A stretch of DNA of 17,294 nt from Pseudomonadota bacterium. GTDB taxonomy: Bacteria; Pseudomonadota; Alphaproteobacteria; Rhizobiales; Xanthobacteraceae. Shown piece after piece: positions 1-8,020 of this stretch. Under the pieces are notes generated by a model. The model was not told where the DNA came from and made no database searches. It worked only from the letters and a program-made list of their open reading frames with translations. A program made the translations under genes and the position numbers. Position 1 is the first letter of the stretch. Each line of letters opens with the position of its first letter. The DNA lies in NCBI GenBank assembly GCA_963205465.1, contig CAUJKG010000160.1:1-17294 (forward strand), given 5' to 3'.

Positions 1-3000
1 ACCTTTCCGGATGTGGAAGTCTTCGAGCACCACCGGGAAACGGAATTCCAGCACTTCCGGATCGGTGAGCCGCGTATTCGTCATGTGCACGTGTACGGCG
101 TCGGTGCCGTTGAAGCCGGGGCCCGCGGGCGAGCCGGAGCAGATCGTTTCGTAATATTGATACTGGTCGTTGCCGTAGGTGAGGTTGTTCATCGTGCCTT
201 GCGAGCAGGACAGGGCCCCGAGCGCGCCGAACAGGCAGTTTGTCACCGCCTGGCTGGTCTCGACGTTGCCAGCGACTACCGCCGCTGGATACTGCGGCGA
301 GAGCATCGACTGCTCGGGCACGACGATATTGATCGGGCGCAGGCAGCCTGCATTCATCGGAATGTCGTCGTCCACCATGACGCGGAACACATAGAGCACT
401 GCCGCGCGCGTCACGGGTGCTGGCGCGTTGAAGTTCGTATTCTGCTGTGGGCTCGTGCCGGTGAAATCGACGGTCGCCTCGCGCTTCTTCTTGTCGACCG
501 AGATCTTCACTTTGATGATGGTGCCCTGGTCCATCTCGTAAGAAAATTCGGAATCGTGCAGCCGGTCGAGCACGCGCCGCACCGACTCCGCGGCGTTGTC
601 CTGCACGTGGCCCATGTAAGCCTTGACCACGGGCATGCCGAACAGCGCGATCATCTTCCTGAGTTCTCGCACGCCTTTTTCGTTGGCGGCGATCTGCGCC
701 TTCAGGTCGTTGACGTTCTGCAAGGGATTGCGCGCAGGATATTTCGCGCCTTCCAGGAGCCCATAGAGCTCCTTCTCGCGGAAGCGGCCGCGATCCACGA
801 GCTTGAAGTTGTCGATATAGACGCCTTCCTCGTCGATATGGGTCGCCAGCGGCGACATCGAGCCGGGCGCGACACCGCCGACATCGGCGTGATGGCCGCG
901 GGACGCGACCCAGAACAGGATGTTCTTGCCCGTGTCGTCGAACACCGGCGTGCAGACCGTGATGTCCGGCAGGTGCGTGCCGCCGTTATAAGGCGCGTTC
1001 AGTGCATAGACGTCGCCCGGTTTGATCTTGCCTTTGTTGGCGCGGATCACGGTTTCGACCGAGCGGTCCATGGAGCCCAGATGCACCGGCATGTGCGGGG
1101 CATTTGCCACCAGCGAGCCGCTCGCATCGAACACCGCACAGGAGAAGTCGAGCCGCTCCTTGATGTTCACCGAATAGGCGGTGTTCTGGAGCGTGACCCC
1201 CATCTGCTCGGCGATCGACATGAACAGATTGTTGAAGACCTCGAGCAGCACCGGATCGGCGGTGGTGCCGATCGCATGCTTGCGCGCGAGTATCTTCACG
1301 CGCGTGAGCACGATGTGATCTTTTGCGGAGAGCTTCGCCTGCCAGCCGTCCTCGATGACGACCGTCTGGTTTGGCTCGATCAGGAGGGCAGGGCCTTTGA
1401 TGGTATGGCCGGGCTTCAGCTGGTCGCGGGTATAGACCGCGGCATTGTGAAACTTTCTGCCCGAGAAGAATTTGGTCTTGCGCCGCGGCGCGGGCAGTTT
1501 TGTGCGAGTCGTTTTCACGGAGCGCTCGGAGAATTTCGCGCCGCCGCCGATGGCCTCGACCGAAATCGCCTCGACCACGATCTCTTTGTCGCGGTCCATG
1601 AAGCCGAAGCGGCCCTTGTGCGCGGCTTCGAAGTCGCGCTGCATCTTTTTCAACGGGCCTGCGACCACTTCGAGCGGCGTATCCGTGCCGGCATAGCGCA
1701 GATGCGTGCGAACGATGACCTTGATCTGTTTTGACGCAACGCCTTGCGAGGCGACCTCGCGCTTCACCTCGTCGCCGAGTTTCTTGCCGATCCGGTTCAC
1801 CGCGGCGAGCGCTTTGGCGTTCAGCGGTTCTTCCAGCGCCTGCGTGCGGGTGGCGCGAATGTCGGCGAGCCCCATGCCAAAGGCTGAGAGCAGGCCGGAC
1901 AAGGGATGAATGACGACGCTCTTCATGCCGAGCGCATCGGCAACGAGGCAGGCATGTTGCCCACCCGCGCCGCCGAAACAGTTCAGCGCATAACGCGTCA
2001 CGTCATAGCCGCGCGCGACCGAGATTTTCTTGATCGCGTTCGCCATGGTCTCGACCGCGATGGTAATGAAACCGTCCGCGATTTCTTCCGGAGACCGGCC
2101 GCCGCCGACTTCTTCCGCGAGCTTCTTGAATGCCTCGCGCACCGCGTCGGCGTCGATCGCTTCGTTGTTGTTCTTGCCGAAGATTTTCGGGAAGAAATCC
2201 GGAATGAGTTTTCCTGCCATCACGTTCGCGTCGGTGACGGCGAGCGGTCCGTTGCGGCGGTAGCACATGGGCCCCGGATCGGCGCCCGCGGAATCCGGGC
2301 CGACGCGGAAGCGCGAGCCGTCGAAATGCAGGATCGAGCCGCCGCCGGCGGCGACCGTATGAATCTGCATCATCGGCGCCCGCATACGCACGCCCGCGAC
2401 TTCGGTCTCGAACGCGCGTTCGTATTCGCCATCAAAATGCGAAACGTCCGTGGACGTGCCGCCCATGTCGAAGCCGATCAGCCGCTTGAAGCCGGCGGCC
2501 TCGCCGGTCTGCGCCATGCCGACGACACCGCCCGCAGGGCCGGACAGGATCGCGTCTTTCCCTTGAAACAGGTCGGCCGCAGTCAAGCCGCCCGACGACA
2601 TCATGAACATCAGCCGCGCGCCGGAATTCTTCGCGTCGAGTTCCTTGCTCACCCGCGCGACGTAGCGCGCGAGAATGGGCGAGAGATACGCATCGACGAC
2701 CGTGGTGTCGCCGCGGCCGACGAGCTTGATGAGCGGCGAGGTCTCATGACTGACGGAGACCTGCGCAAAACCCATGTCGCGCGCGATCTTCGCGGCAAGC
2801 TGTTCGTGCTGCGGATAGCGATAGGCGTGCATGAACACAATCGCGACTGCGTTGATGCCATCGCGTTTTGCGGATTCCAGTGCCGCGCGAATTTCTTTTT
2901 CTTCGGCTTCCTGCTCGACGGTGCCATCCGCAAGAATGCGCTCGGAGATTTCCGTCACCTGCTCGTAGAGCATCTCCGGCTTGATGATTTCTTTCGCGAA

Positions 3001-3351
3001 AATTTTCGGGCGCGCTTGATAGCCGATCTTCAAGGCGTCGCGGAAACCTTTGGTGATGAGCAGAAGCGTGCGATCGCCCTTGCGTTCAAGGAGCGCGTTG
3101 GTCGCGACCGTGGTGCCCATCTTCACGGCACCGATCATGCCGCGCGGGATCGGCGCACCTTGCTCCAGGCCGAGACATTCGCGGATGCCTTGCACCGCAG
3201 CATCGGCATAGGCGGGCGATTCCGAGAGCAGCTTCTTCGCGATCAGCTTTCCGCTAGGCGGTCTTGCGACCACGTCGGTGAAGGTGCCGCCGCGATCGAT
3301 CCAGAAATCCCAGGCATGGCTCTTCGGCCTGCTTGCTGATTTTTTCGCCAT
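1..3351 (-). CDS. oplAH: Fused 5-oxoprolinase / hydantoinase A+B (C-terminus beyond window)
   Basis: The minus-strand frame is open from an ATG at 3351-3349 to the left edge: 1117 residues with no stop. The ATG follows a good Shine-Dalgarno, GGGAGAGG. The N-terminal hydantoinase A part carries DRGGTFTDV (19-27), FDMGGTSTDV (294-303) and CFGGAGGQHAC (458-468), the actin-like ATP-binding motifs of this superfamily. The hydantoinase B part begins near residue 698 (ADPVLLEVFNNLF) in the same frame with no intervening stop, and near the edge shows HVHMTNTRLTDPEVLEF. Fused A+B proteins of about 1200-1300 residues are typical of ATP-dependent 5-oxoprolinase, which opens 5-oxo-L-proline to glutamate in the cytoplasm, so roughly 100 residues or slightly more are missing. 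Separate-subunit relatives are N-methylhydantoinase and acetone/acetophenone carboxylases, so the substrate is inferred. It is divergent from a regulator-TRAP transporter operon. Confidence 0.9.
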   Translation of the reverse strand, partial: MAKKSASRPKSHAWDFWIDRGGTFTDVVARPPSGKLIAKKLLSESPAYADAAVQGIRECLGLEQGAPIPRGMIGAVKMGTTVATNALLERKGDRTLLLITKGFRDALKIGYQARPKIFAKEIIKPEMLYEQVTEISERILADGTVEQEAEEKEIRAALESAKRDGINAVAIVFMHAYRYPQHEQLAAKIARDMGFAQVSVSHETSPLIKLVGRGDTTVVDAYLSPILARYVARVSKELDAKNSGARLMFMMSSGGLTAADLFQGKDAILSGPAGGVVGMAQTGEAAGFKRLIGFDMGGTSTDVSHFDGEYERAFETEVAGVRMRAPMMQIHTVAAGGGSILHFDGSRFRVGPDSAGADPGPMCYRRNGPLAVTDANVMAGKLIPDFFPKIFGKNNNEAIDADAVREAFKKLAEEVGGGRSPEEIADGFITIAVETMANAIKKISVARGYDVTRYALNCFGGAGGQHACLVADALGMKSVVIHPLSGLLSAFGMGLADIRATRTQALEEPLNAKALAAVNRIGKKLGDEVKREVASQGVASKQIKVIVRTHLRYAGTDTPLEVVAGPLKKMQRDFEAAHKGRFGFMDRDKEIVVEAISVEAIGGGAKFSERSVKTTRTKLPAPRRKTKFFSGRKFHNAAVYTRDQLKPGHTIKGPALLIEPNQTVVIEDGWQAKLSAKDHIVLTRVKILARKHAIGTTADPVLLEVFNNLFMSIAEQMGVTLQNTAYSVNIKERLDFSCAVFDASGSLVANAPHMPVHLGSMDRSVETVIRANKGKIKPGDVYALNAPYNGGTHLPDITVCTPVFDDTGKNILFWVASRGHHADVGGVAPGSMSPLATHIDEEGVYIDNFKLVDRGRFREKELYGLLEGAKYPARNPLQNVNDLKAQIAANEKGVRELRKMIALFGMPVVKAYMGHVQDNAAESVRRVLDRLHDSEFSYEMDQGTIIKVKISVDKKKREATVDFTGTSPQQNTNFNAPAPVTRAAVLYVFRVMVDDDIPMNAGCLRPINIVVPEQSMLSPQYPAAVVAGNVETSQAVTNCLFGALGALSCSQGTMNNLTYGNDQYQYYETICSGSPAGPGFNGTDAVHVHMTNTRLTDPEVLEFRFPVVLEDFHIRKG

Positions 3352-3369
3352 TCGCCTCTCCCGCCGCCT

Positions 3370-3398
3370 AAAATAAATCGCCGATGATTTATTGACAA
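3370..3398 (-). promoter_or_regulatory. Predicted sigma70-type promoter of the 5-oxoprolinase gene
   Basis: On the minus strand TTGTCA (3398-3393) is followed after exactly 17 bp by TATTTT (3375-3370). That is 5/6 and 4/6 to the consensus, placing a start site roughly 10 bp before the Shine-Dalgarno and ATG at 3351. The spacer contains most of the 22-bp palindrome, so a bound regulator would block it. Prediction by eye only. Confidence 0.5.
3372..3393. promoter_or_regulatory. Candidate operator palindrome shared by two divergent promoters
   Basis: AATAAATC (3372-3379), a 6-bp centre GCCGAT, then GATTTATT (3386-3393): a perfect 8-6-8 dyad. Its AT-rich arms stand out in GC-rich surroundings. 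MarR-family dimers usually bind imperfect palindromes of this size. It overlaps the leftward -10/spacer and abuts the rightward -35, next to a MarR-like gene, so autoregulation plus control of the 5-oxoprolinase gene is inferred. Confidence 0.55.
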
Positions 3399-3419
3399 AT
3401 TATTCGCCGGGGATACGCT
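3392..3419 (+). promoter_or_regulatory. Predicted promoter of the regulator-TRAP operon
   Basis: A perfect -35 hexamer TTGACA (3392-3397) overlaps the right end of the palindrome. A weak -10 candidate TACGCT (3414-3419) follows at a 16-bp spacing. The -10 is poor, as is common in GC-rich alphaproteobacteria. The start site would fall about 40 bp before the regulator ATG. Confidence 0.4.
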
Positions 3420-3438
3420 TTCGGTCAATCGGCATTTT

Positions 3439-3460
3439 GCGCAAGGGAAGGCGCAAGGGA
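3439..3460 (+). repeat. 10-bp direct repeat duplicating the Shine-Dalgarno of the regulator gene
   Basis: GCGCAAGGGA occurs at 3439-3448 and again at 3451-3460, separated by 2 bp. The second AAGGGA lies 7 nt before the ATG at 3468 and is the likely ribosome binding site. The first copy is 12 nt farther upstream, too far to serve this start. Confidence 0.5.
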
Positions 3461-3467
3461 AAAAAGA

Positions 3468-4064
3468 ATGCCAAAAGGGGCAAAGGCGTTACGCGTCGTG
3501 TCGACCGGGGGAGGCAAAGCGGAAGCCTCGCTCGGCCCCATTGTTTCGTCAGCGCATCTCGCGGCCGGCGCCATGCCGTCGCTTTCCGAATTGGAATTCG
3601 GTCTCATTCTTCTTGGTCACGCGTTTGAGCGGTGGATGGTGCGCTGCGTCGCTGCCGCCGGGCTGCCGGACGTGAACCCCATGGAAGTGCTGGTGCTGCA
3701 CGCCGTCGCGCACCGCAAACGCCCCAAGCGCCTTGCCGATATCTGCCTCGTGCTATCGATCGAGGACACGCATCTCGTAACTTACGCGGTGAAGAAACTC
3801 GAAGGCGCGGGCCTTTTGACCTCCGGCCGCAAGGGCAGCGAGAAAACCGTTTCGCTCTCGCCGAAGGGCGAGGAAGTCGTGAAGAAATATGGAAAGATCC
3901 GGGAAGCGCTGCTGGTCTCGCCGGTAAAGGCGACCGGTGCCGACGAGAAGCGGCTATCCGAAATTGCCGGGCTGATGCGCGCGCTGTCCGGCCACTACGA
4001 TCAGGCCGCACGCGCGGCCCCAAGATTGCACAACACACGGGAAATGAAGGACGCAGTGAGATGA
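3468..4064 (+). CDS. MarR-like winged-helix transcriptional regulator
   Basis: 198 residues starting at an ATG 7 nt after AAGGGA. The first 40 residues are poorly structured. Residues 41-66 look like the dimerisation helix, 70-115 form a helix-turn-helix region (NPMEVLVLHAV, LADICLVLSIED, VTYAVKKLEGAGLL), and 117-132 form the basic wing (RKGSEKTVSLSPKG). This layout is that of MarR-type winged-helix proteins, usually ligand-responsive dimeric repressors. It is the first gene of the TRAP transporter operon: its TGA overlaps the DctQ ATG (ATGA, 4061-4064), so the two are probably translationally coupled. A 22-bp palindrome lies 75 bp upstream within both divergent promoters, suggesting it represses itself, the transporter and the 5-oxoprolinase gene until substrate arrives. 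The ligand is unknown. An internal ATG at 3573 could give a shorter protein but lacks comparable start evidence. Confidence 0.85.
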   Translation: MPKGAKALRVVSTGGGKAEASLGPIVSSAHLAAGAMPSLSELEFGLILLGHAFERWMVRCVAAAGLPDVNPMEVLVLHAVAHRKRPKRLADICLVLSIEDTHLVTYAVKKLEGAGLLTSGRKGSEKTVSLSPKGEEVVKKYGKIREALLVSPVKATGADEKRLSEIAGLMRALSGHYDQAARAAPRLHNTREMKDAVR

Positions 4065-4612
4065 AAATCGTTCGCAGATTTCTCGATGGGCTCTATCTCT
4101 TTTCAGGCGTAGCGGCCGGCGGATTTCTGCTCGCGATCTTCGTTCTCATGCTTCTTCTTTCGGCGGGGCGTCCGCTTGGCCTCAACGTGCGCTCGGGCGA
4201 CGAGTTCATCGGCTGGTGCATGGTCGCGGTTTCGTTCCTTGCGCTCGCTCACACCTTCCGCTCTGCCGAGATGATCCGCGTCGGGCTTTTGCTGGAGCGG
4301 TTGAGCGAGAAGACGCGTTGGTACTTTGAAATGTTCTCGCTCGTCACCGGCTCGATCCTGGTCGGCTATTTCGCCTGGTACTGCTACCGCATGACGTATT
4401 TCTCATGGCTCGTGAACGAGCCTTCGCAGGGCGTCATCGTCATCCCGATATGGATTCCTCAATCGGCCATGGCCATCGGCCTGATCATTCTGTTCATCGC
4501 CTTCATAGATGAACTGATCCATGTGTTTCTCGGCGGCAGCCCGCGTTACGAAAAGCCGAAGCCGAAGACCGCCGAAGAGGCGATCGAGCAAGCTATCCAG
4601 AGCGCGGTGTAG
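4061..4612 (+). CDS. dctQ: TRAP transporter small permease subunit (DctQ family)
   Basis: 183 residues, a usual length for DctQ subunits. Four hydrophobic segments lie at about 15-35, 47-66, 88-108 and 132-153. The loop after the second (RSAEMIRVGLLLERL) corresponds to the conserved HxRVD-type region of the family, here degenerate. The C-terminal tail is charged and cytoplasmic. DctQ assembles with DctM in the inner membrane to form the Na+-driven TRAP permease. The ATG at 4061 overlaps the TGA of the regulator gene by 4 bp; a longer upstream reading frame exists but would be antisense to family boundaries and overlap the whole regulator. DctM follows after 2 bp. Confidence 0.93.
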   Translation: MKIVRRFLDGLYLFSGVAAGGFLLAIFVLMLLLSAGRPLGLNVRSGDEFIGWCMVAVSFLALAHTFRSAEMIRVGLLLERLSEKTRWYFEMFSLVTGSILVGYFAWYCYRMTYFSWLVNEPSQGVIVIPIWIPQSAMAIGLIILFIAFIDELIHVFLGGSPRYEKPKPKTAEEAIEQAIQSAV

Positions 4613-4614
4613 TC

Positions 4615-5955
4615 ATGGGTCTGATCGAAATCGCCTCCATCCTGCTGCTGGTGCTGTTTTTCTTTCTGGCCGGCGGCCTTTGGATCTCGCTCGCCTTGCT
4701 CGTCACCGGCATTGCCGGAATGCTCGCGGTCCGGTCCTCCTGGCCGCCCGATCAGCTGCTGTCCACGCTGGACTGGAGCGGCAACATTCTCGCGACCACG
4801 ATCTGGGGCGAGACGGCGAGCTACACGCTCGCGGCCCTGCCGATGTTCATCTGGATGGGCGAGATCCTGTTTCGCACCAAGCTCTCGGAAGAGATGTTTC
4901 GCGGGCTTGCACCCTGGCTCAACCGCATCCCGGGCCGCCTGATGCATGTGAACGTACTGGCGTCAGGCTTGTTCGGGTCGGTGTCCGGCTCTTCGGCTGC
5001 GACCTGCGCCACCGTCGGCAAGATCGCGCTCCCCGAACTGAAGAAGCGCGGCTACGACGAGAAGGTCGCGCTCGGTTCGCTCGCGGGCGCCGGTACGCTC
5101 GGCATTCTCATTCCGCCAAGCATCATGATGGTGGTCTATGCGGTCGCCGCCGACGTCTCCATCATCCAGCTCTTTCTTGCCGGTTTCATTCCCGGCATGC
5201 TCGTGATGGCGCTCTATAGCGGCTATATCGCGCTCTGGGCCGTTGCGAACCCCGACAAGCAGCCGCCATCCGAACCGAAAATGTCGTTTCGCGAGAAACT
5301 CAGCGAGTCGATGAATCTCGTGCCGTGTCTTCTTCTGATCGCGCTTGTTTTCGTCGTGCTGATTTTTGGCTGGGCATCGGCGACCGAATGCGCGGCCTGG
5401 GGCGTGCTCGGTTCGCTTACCATTGCTTGGTGGCAGGGCTCGCTCACCTGGCAATCGTTCTGGCAGAGCGTGATGGGCGCGACCCGCGTGAACGCGATGA
5501 TCATGCTCATCCTCGCCGGCGCGTGGTTCATGTCGAAATCCATGGCGCTGACCCAGATCCCGAATGCGCTGGCGCTTTGGGTCGATGGCCTAGGTTTGAG
5601 CCCTTTCGCACTCATGGGCGCACTACTCGTCATGTATATCCTGCTCGGCACCGCGCTCGACGGCATCTCGATGATCGTGCTGACCACCGCCGTGGTGCTG
5701 CCGATGGTGCAGAAGGCGGGCTACGATCTGGTCTGGTTCGGCATTTTCGTCGTGCTCATCGTCGAGATGGCCGAAGTGACGCCGCCCGTCGGTTTCAACC
5801 TCTTCGTGTTGCAAACCATGAGCGGGAAGGATTCCAATACGGTGGCCGTGGCCGCGCTGCCGTTCTTCTTTCTGCTTGTCCTTGCGGCCATCATCATTAC
5901 GATCTTTCCACAGATCGTAATGTTCCTGCCGCAACTGGCATTTCCACCAAGTTGA
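4615..5955 (+). CDS. dctM: TRAP transporter large permease subunit (DctM family)
   Basis: 446 residues with about a dozen hydrophobic segments, the normal DctM size and layout. Family hallmarks are visible: GLFGSVSGSSAAT (119-131), the substrate/Na+ site region; GILIPPSI (163-170); a second-half counterpart ALDGISMIVLTTAVVLP; and VEMAEVTPPVGFNLFVL near the C-terminus. This is the elevator-type transport subunit of the inner-membrane TRAP system and moves the solute delivered by the periplasmic receptor, using the sodium gradient. It starts 2 bp after the DctQ stop and precedes DctP by 30 bp, so the three are one operon. Nothing appears truncated. Confidence 0.95.
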   Translation: MGLIEIASILLLVLFFFLAGGLWISLALLVTGIAGMLAVRSSWPPDQLLSTLDWSGNILATTIWGETASYTLAALPMFIWMGEILFRTKLSEEMFRGLAPWLNRIPGRLMHVNVLASGLFGSVSGSSAATCATVGKIALPELKKRGYDEKVALGSLAGAGTLGILIPPSIMMVVYAVAADVSIIQLFLAGFIPGMLVMALYSGYIALWAVANPDKQPPSEPKMSFREKLSESMNLVPCLLLIALVFVVLIFGWASATECAAWGVLGSLTIAWWQGSLTWQSFWQSVMGATRVNAMIMLILAGAWFMSKSMALTQIPNALALWVDGLGLSPFALMGALLVMYILLGTALDGISMIVLTTAVVLPMVQKAGYDLVWFGIFVVLIVEMAEVTPPVGFNLFVLQTMSGKDSNTVAVAALPFFFLLVLAAIIITIFPQIVMFLPQLAFPPS

Positions 5956-5985
5956 CGATCAAAACAACCACCGGGAGAAGAAGTC

Positions 5986-6960
5986 ATGTTCAATCGACGT
6001 AATGCGCTGCTGGGCCTCGCCGCGCTCGCGCTTGCTGCGAGCCCCGCCGCCGCGCAGACCAAATGGAATTTGCCGAGCGCCTATCCTCCGACTAATTTCC
6101 ACACCGAAAATCTCGCGCAATTCGTGAAGGACGTGGAGAAGAACTCCGGCGGCAAGCTCTCGATCACGATGCATCCGGGCGCTTCGCTCTTCAAGGCGCC
6201 GGAAATCAAGCGCGCGGTGCAGACGGGCCAAGCCGAAATCGGCGAAGTGCTTTCTTCGCTGCTCGAAAACGAAGATCCGATCTTCGGCGTAGATGTGGTG
6301 CCGTTCCTCGCCGCGAGCTATCCGGAAGCGAAGAAGCTCTATGCGGCCGCCAAGCCCTTCATGCAGAAGAAGCTCGCGAGCCAGGGCATCATCCTGCTCT
6401 ACGCGGTGCCGTGGCAACCGCAGGGCATCTACGCCAAGAAGGACATCAACAACGTCAACGACATGAAGGGTCTGAAGTGGCGCGCCTATAACCGCGGCAC
6501 CACGCGCATCGCCGAACTCGCCGGCGCGCAGGCTGTCACCGTGCAGCAGGCGGAACTCGCGCAGGCGCTGGCGACCGGCGTCGTGGATTCCTTCATGACC
6601 TCGAGCGCCACCGGCGTCGATACGAAGTCGTGGGAAACCATGAGCCACTTCTATGATGTGCAGGCCTGGTTGCCGAACAACATCATCATCGTCAGCAAGG
6701 CCGCCTTCGACAAGCTCGACAAGGCAACGCAGGACGCGGTGATGAAAGCCGCGGCGGCAGCCGAAGAGCGCGGCTGGAAGCTGTCGGAGCAGAAGAACGG
6801 CGAATATCTGAAGACCATGGCGCAGAACAAGATGAAGGTGCTGCCGCCGAGCGCTGAACTGAAAGCGGGCCTTGCCAAGATCGGCCAGACGCTTGCGGAA
6901 GAGTGGTCGAAGCGTGCGGGCGCCGATGGCGCTGCTGTGCTTGCTGCCTTCAAGAAGTAA
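5986..6960 (+). CDS. dctP: TRAP transporter periplasmic solute receptor (DctP family)
   Basis: 324 residues, normal for DctP. The ATG follows GGGAGAAG. Residues 1-23 form a signal peptide (basic start NRRN, hydrophobic core, AAA before Q24); the twin arginine is not a convincing full Tat motif. The mature part has MKGLKWRAYNRG with Arg-166, matching the conserved arginine that holds the substrate carboxylate in DctP receptors, then the hinge-region pattern QQAELAQALATGVVDSF (positions about 182-198). The ligand is therefore probably an organic acid. Because a 5-oxoprolinase gene is divergently linked, pyroglutamate is the first candidate: Bordetella pertussis DctP6/DctP7 define a known pyroglutamate-binding DctP subfamily. 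That substrate is inference. The gene ends the operon, 28 bp before a strong terminator. Confidence 0.93.
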   Translation: MFNRRNALLGLAALALAASPAAAQTKWNLPSAYPPTNFHTENLAQFVKDVEKNSGGKLSITMHPGASLFKAPEIKRAVQTGQAEIGEVLSSLLENEDPIFGVDVVPFLAASYPEAKKLYAAAKPFMQKKLASQGIILLYAVPWQPQGIYAKKDINNVNDMKGLKWRAYNRGTTRIAELAGAQAVTVQQAELAQALATGVVDSFMTSSATGVDTKSWETMSHFYDVQAWLPNNIIIVSKAAFDKLDKATQDAVMKAAAAAEERGWKLSEQKNGEYLKTMAQNKMKVLPPSAELKAGLAKIGQTLAEEWSKRAGADGAAVLAAFKK

Positions 6961-6988
6961 GTTGCCAGTCTGAAACCACACGCTACAG

Positions 6989-7021
6989 TCGGGCGGCGCT
7001 TGCGCCGCCCGAATTGTTTTT
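6989..7021 (+). terminator. Rho-independent terminator of the TRAP operon
   Basis: An 11-bp perfect stem, TCGGGCGGCGC (6989-6999) with GCGCCGCCCGA (7002-7012), is followed by AATTGTTTTT. It lies 28 bp after the DctP stop and separates the TRAP operon from the reductase gene, which then needs its own promoter or read-through. Confidence 0.85.
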
Positions 7022-7033
7022 GAGGTCACGATA

Positions 7034-8020
7034 ATGGAATACGTTCGCTTCGGCTCCACCGGCATGAAGGTGTCAAAGCTCTGCCTCGGCTGCATGACCT
7101 ATGGCGCGAAGAGCTGGCGCGAATGGGTGCTGACGGAGGACGAGTCGAAACCCTTCTTCAAGGCGGCCTTCGACGCGGGCATCAATTTCTACGATACCGC
7201 GGATGTCTATTCGCAAGGCGTGAGCGAGGAAATCCTCGGCCGCGCGGTGAAGGAACACGCATCGCGCCGCGAAGAGGTCGTGGTCGCGACCAAGGTCTTC
7301 AACTCGATGGGCAAGGCTCCGAACCTCAAAGGGCTCTCGCGCAAGCACATCATGGAGGGGATCGACGCATCGCTGCAGCGGCTGAAGATGGATTATGTCG
7401 ATCTCTACATCATCCATCGCTTCGACTACGAAACCGAAATCGAAGAGACGCTGGAAGCGCTCTCCGATGTCGTTGCCGCAGGAAAGGCGCTTTATATCGG
7501 CGCATCCTCGATGTGGTCGTGGCAGTTCGCCAAGATGCTGACCCTGCAGAAGGAGCGGGGGCTGGCGCGCTTCGCCTCCATGCAGAACTATTACAACCTC
7601 ATCTATCGCGAGGAAGAGCGCGAAATGCTGCCGCTCTGCAAGGAAGAAAAGATCGCGGTGACGCCGTGGTCGCCGATTGCACGCGGCTTCCTCGCGGGCT
7701 CCATGCCGAGCCAGGGCGAAAAGACACTGCGTGCCCAGACCGACGACTTTGCAAAAACGCTCGGGATCGGCGCGACCGATACCGATTACGAGATCGCGGA
7801 GCGCGTGCGCGTGACCGCGGAGAAGTTAGGAGTATCGCGCGCCGCCGTTGCCATCGCCTGGACGCTCGCCAATCCGCTGGTGACGTCGCCGATTATCGGC
7901 GCGTCGAAGCCGCATCATCTGCCGGATGCCTTGAAGGCGCTGGAAATCAAGTTCGACGACGAGACGAAGAAATTCCTCGAAGCGCCTTATCGTACGCGAA
8001 TGCCTGCGGGACACGCCTGA
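7034..8020 (+). CDS. Aldo/keto reductase, YajO-like
   Basis: 328 residues forming a (beta/alpha)8 NADPH-dependent oxidoreductase. The catalytic tetrad is intact: Asp-54 and Tyr-59 (FYDTADVYS), Lys-87 (VVVATKVF) and His-128 (DLYIIHRFD). Other family signatures are GSTGMKVSKLCLGCMTYG at the N-terminus, YIGASSM, MQNYYNLIYREEEREM, and the cofactor-binding C-terminal stretch ANPLVTSPIIGASKPHHL. The general pattern closely recalls E. coli YajO and related cytoplasmic reductases; the physiological aldehyde or sugar substrate is not predictable. The ATG at 7034 follows TGAGG with suitable spacing and comes 12 bp after the terminator of the TRAP operon. It lies upstream of three TauE/SafE genes and might be cotranscribed with them. 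The stop codon lies in a 23-bp tandem duplication. Confidence 0.93.
   Translation: MEYVRFGSTGMKVSKLCLGCMTYGAKSWREWVLTEDESKPFFKAAFDAGINFYDTADVYSQGVSEEILGRAVKEHASRREEVVVATKVFNSMGKAPNLKGLSRKHIMEGIDASLQRLKMDYVDLYIIHRFDYETEIEETLEALSDVVAAGKALYIGASSMWSWQFAKMLTLQKERGLARFASMQNYYNLIYREEEREMLPLCKEEKIAVTPWSPIARGFLAGSMPSQGEKTLRAQTDDFAKTLGIGATDTDYEIAERVRVTAEKLGVSRAAVAIAWTLANPLVTSPIIGASKPHHLPDALKALEIKFDDETKKFLEAPYRTRMPAGHA

Noticed and set aside
13..3339. Long plus-strand open frames (about 573 and 477 codons) opposite the 5-oxoprolinase gene
   Set aside because: They are antisense mirrors of a GC-rich coding frame: rich in Arg, His, Ala and Asp, with no recognisable domain, whereas the minus frame shows clear hydantoinase A and B motifs throughout.
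3632..4060. Upstream extension of the DctQ reading frame
   Set aside because: It would overlap most of the MarR-like gene, and the extra residues are Arg-rich out-of-frame translation. The ATG at 4061 gives a standard DctQ N-terminus.
6001..6060. Tat signal peptide on the TRAP receptor
   Set aside because: NRRNALLG has two arginines but lacks the rest of the S/T-RR-x-F-L-K pattern. A normal Sec signal with AxA cleavage fits better.
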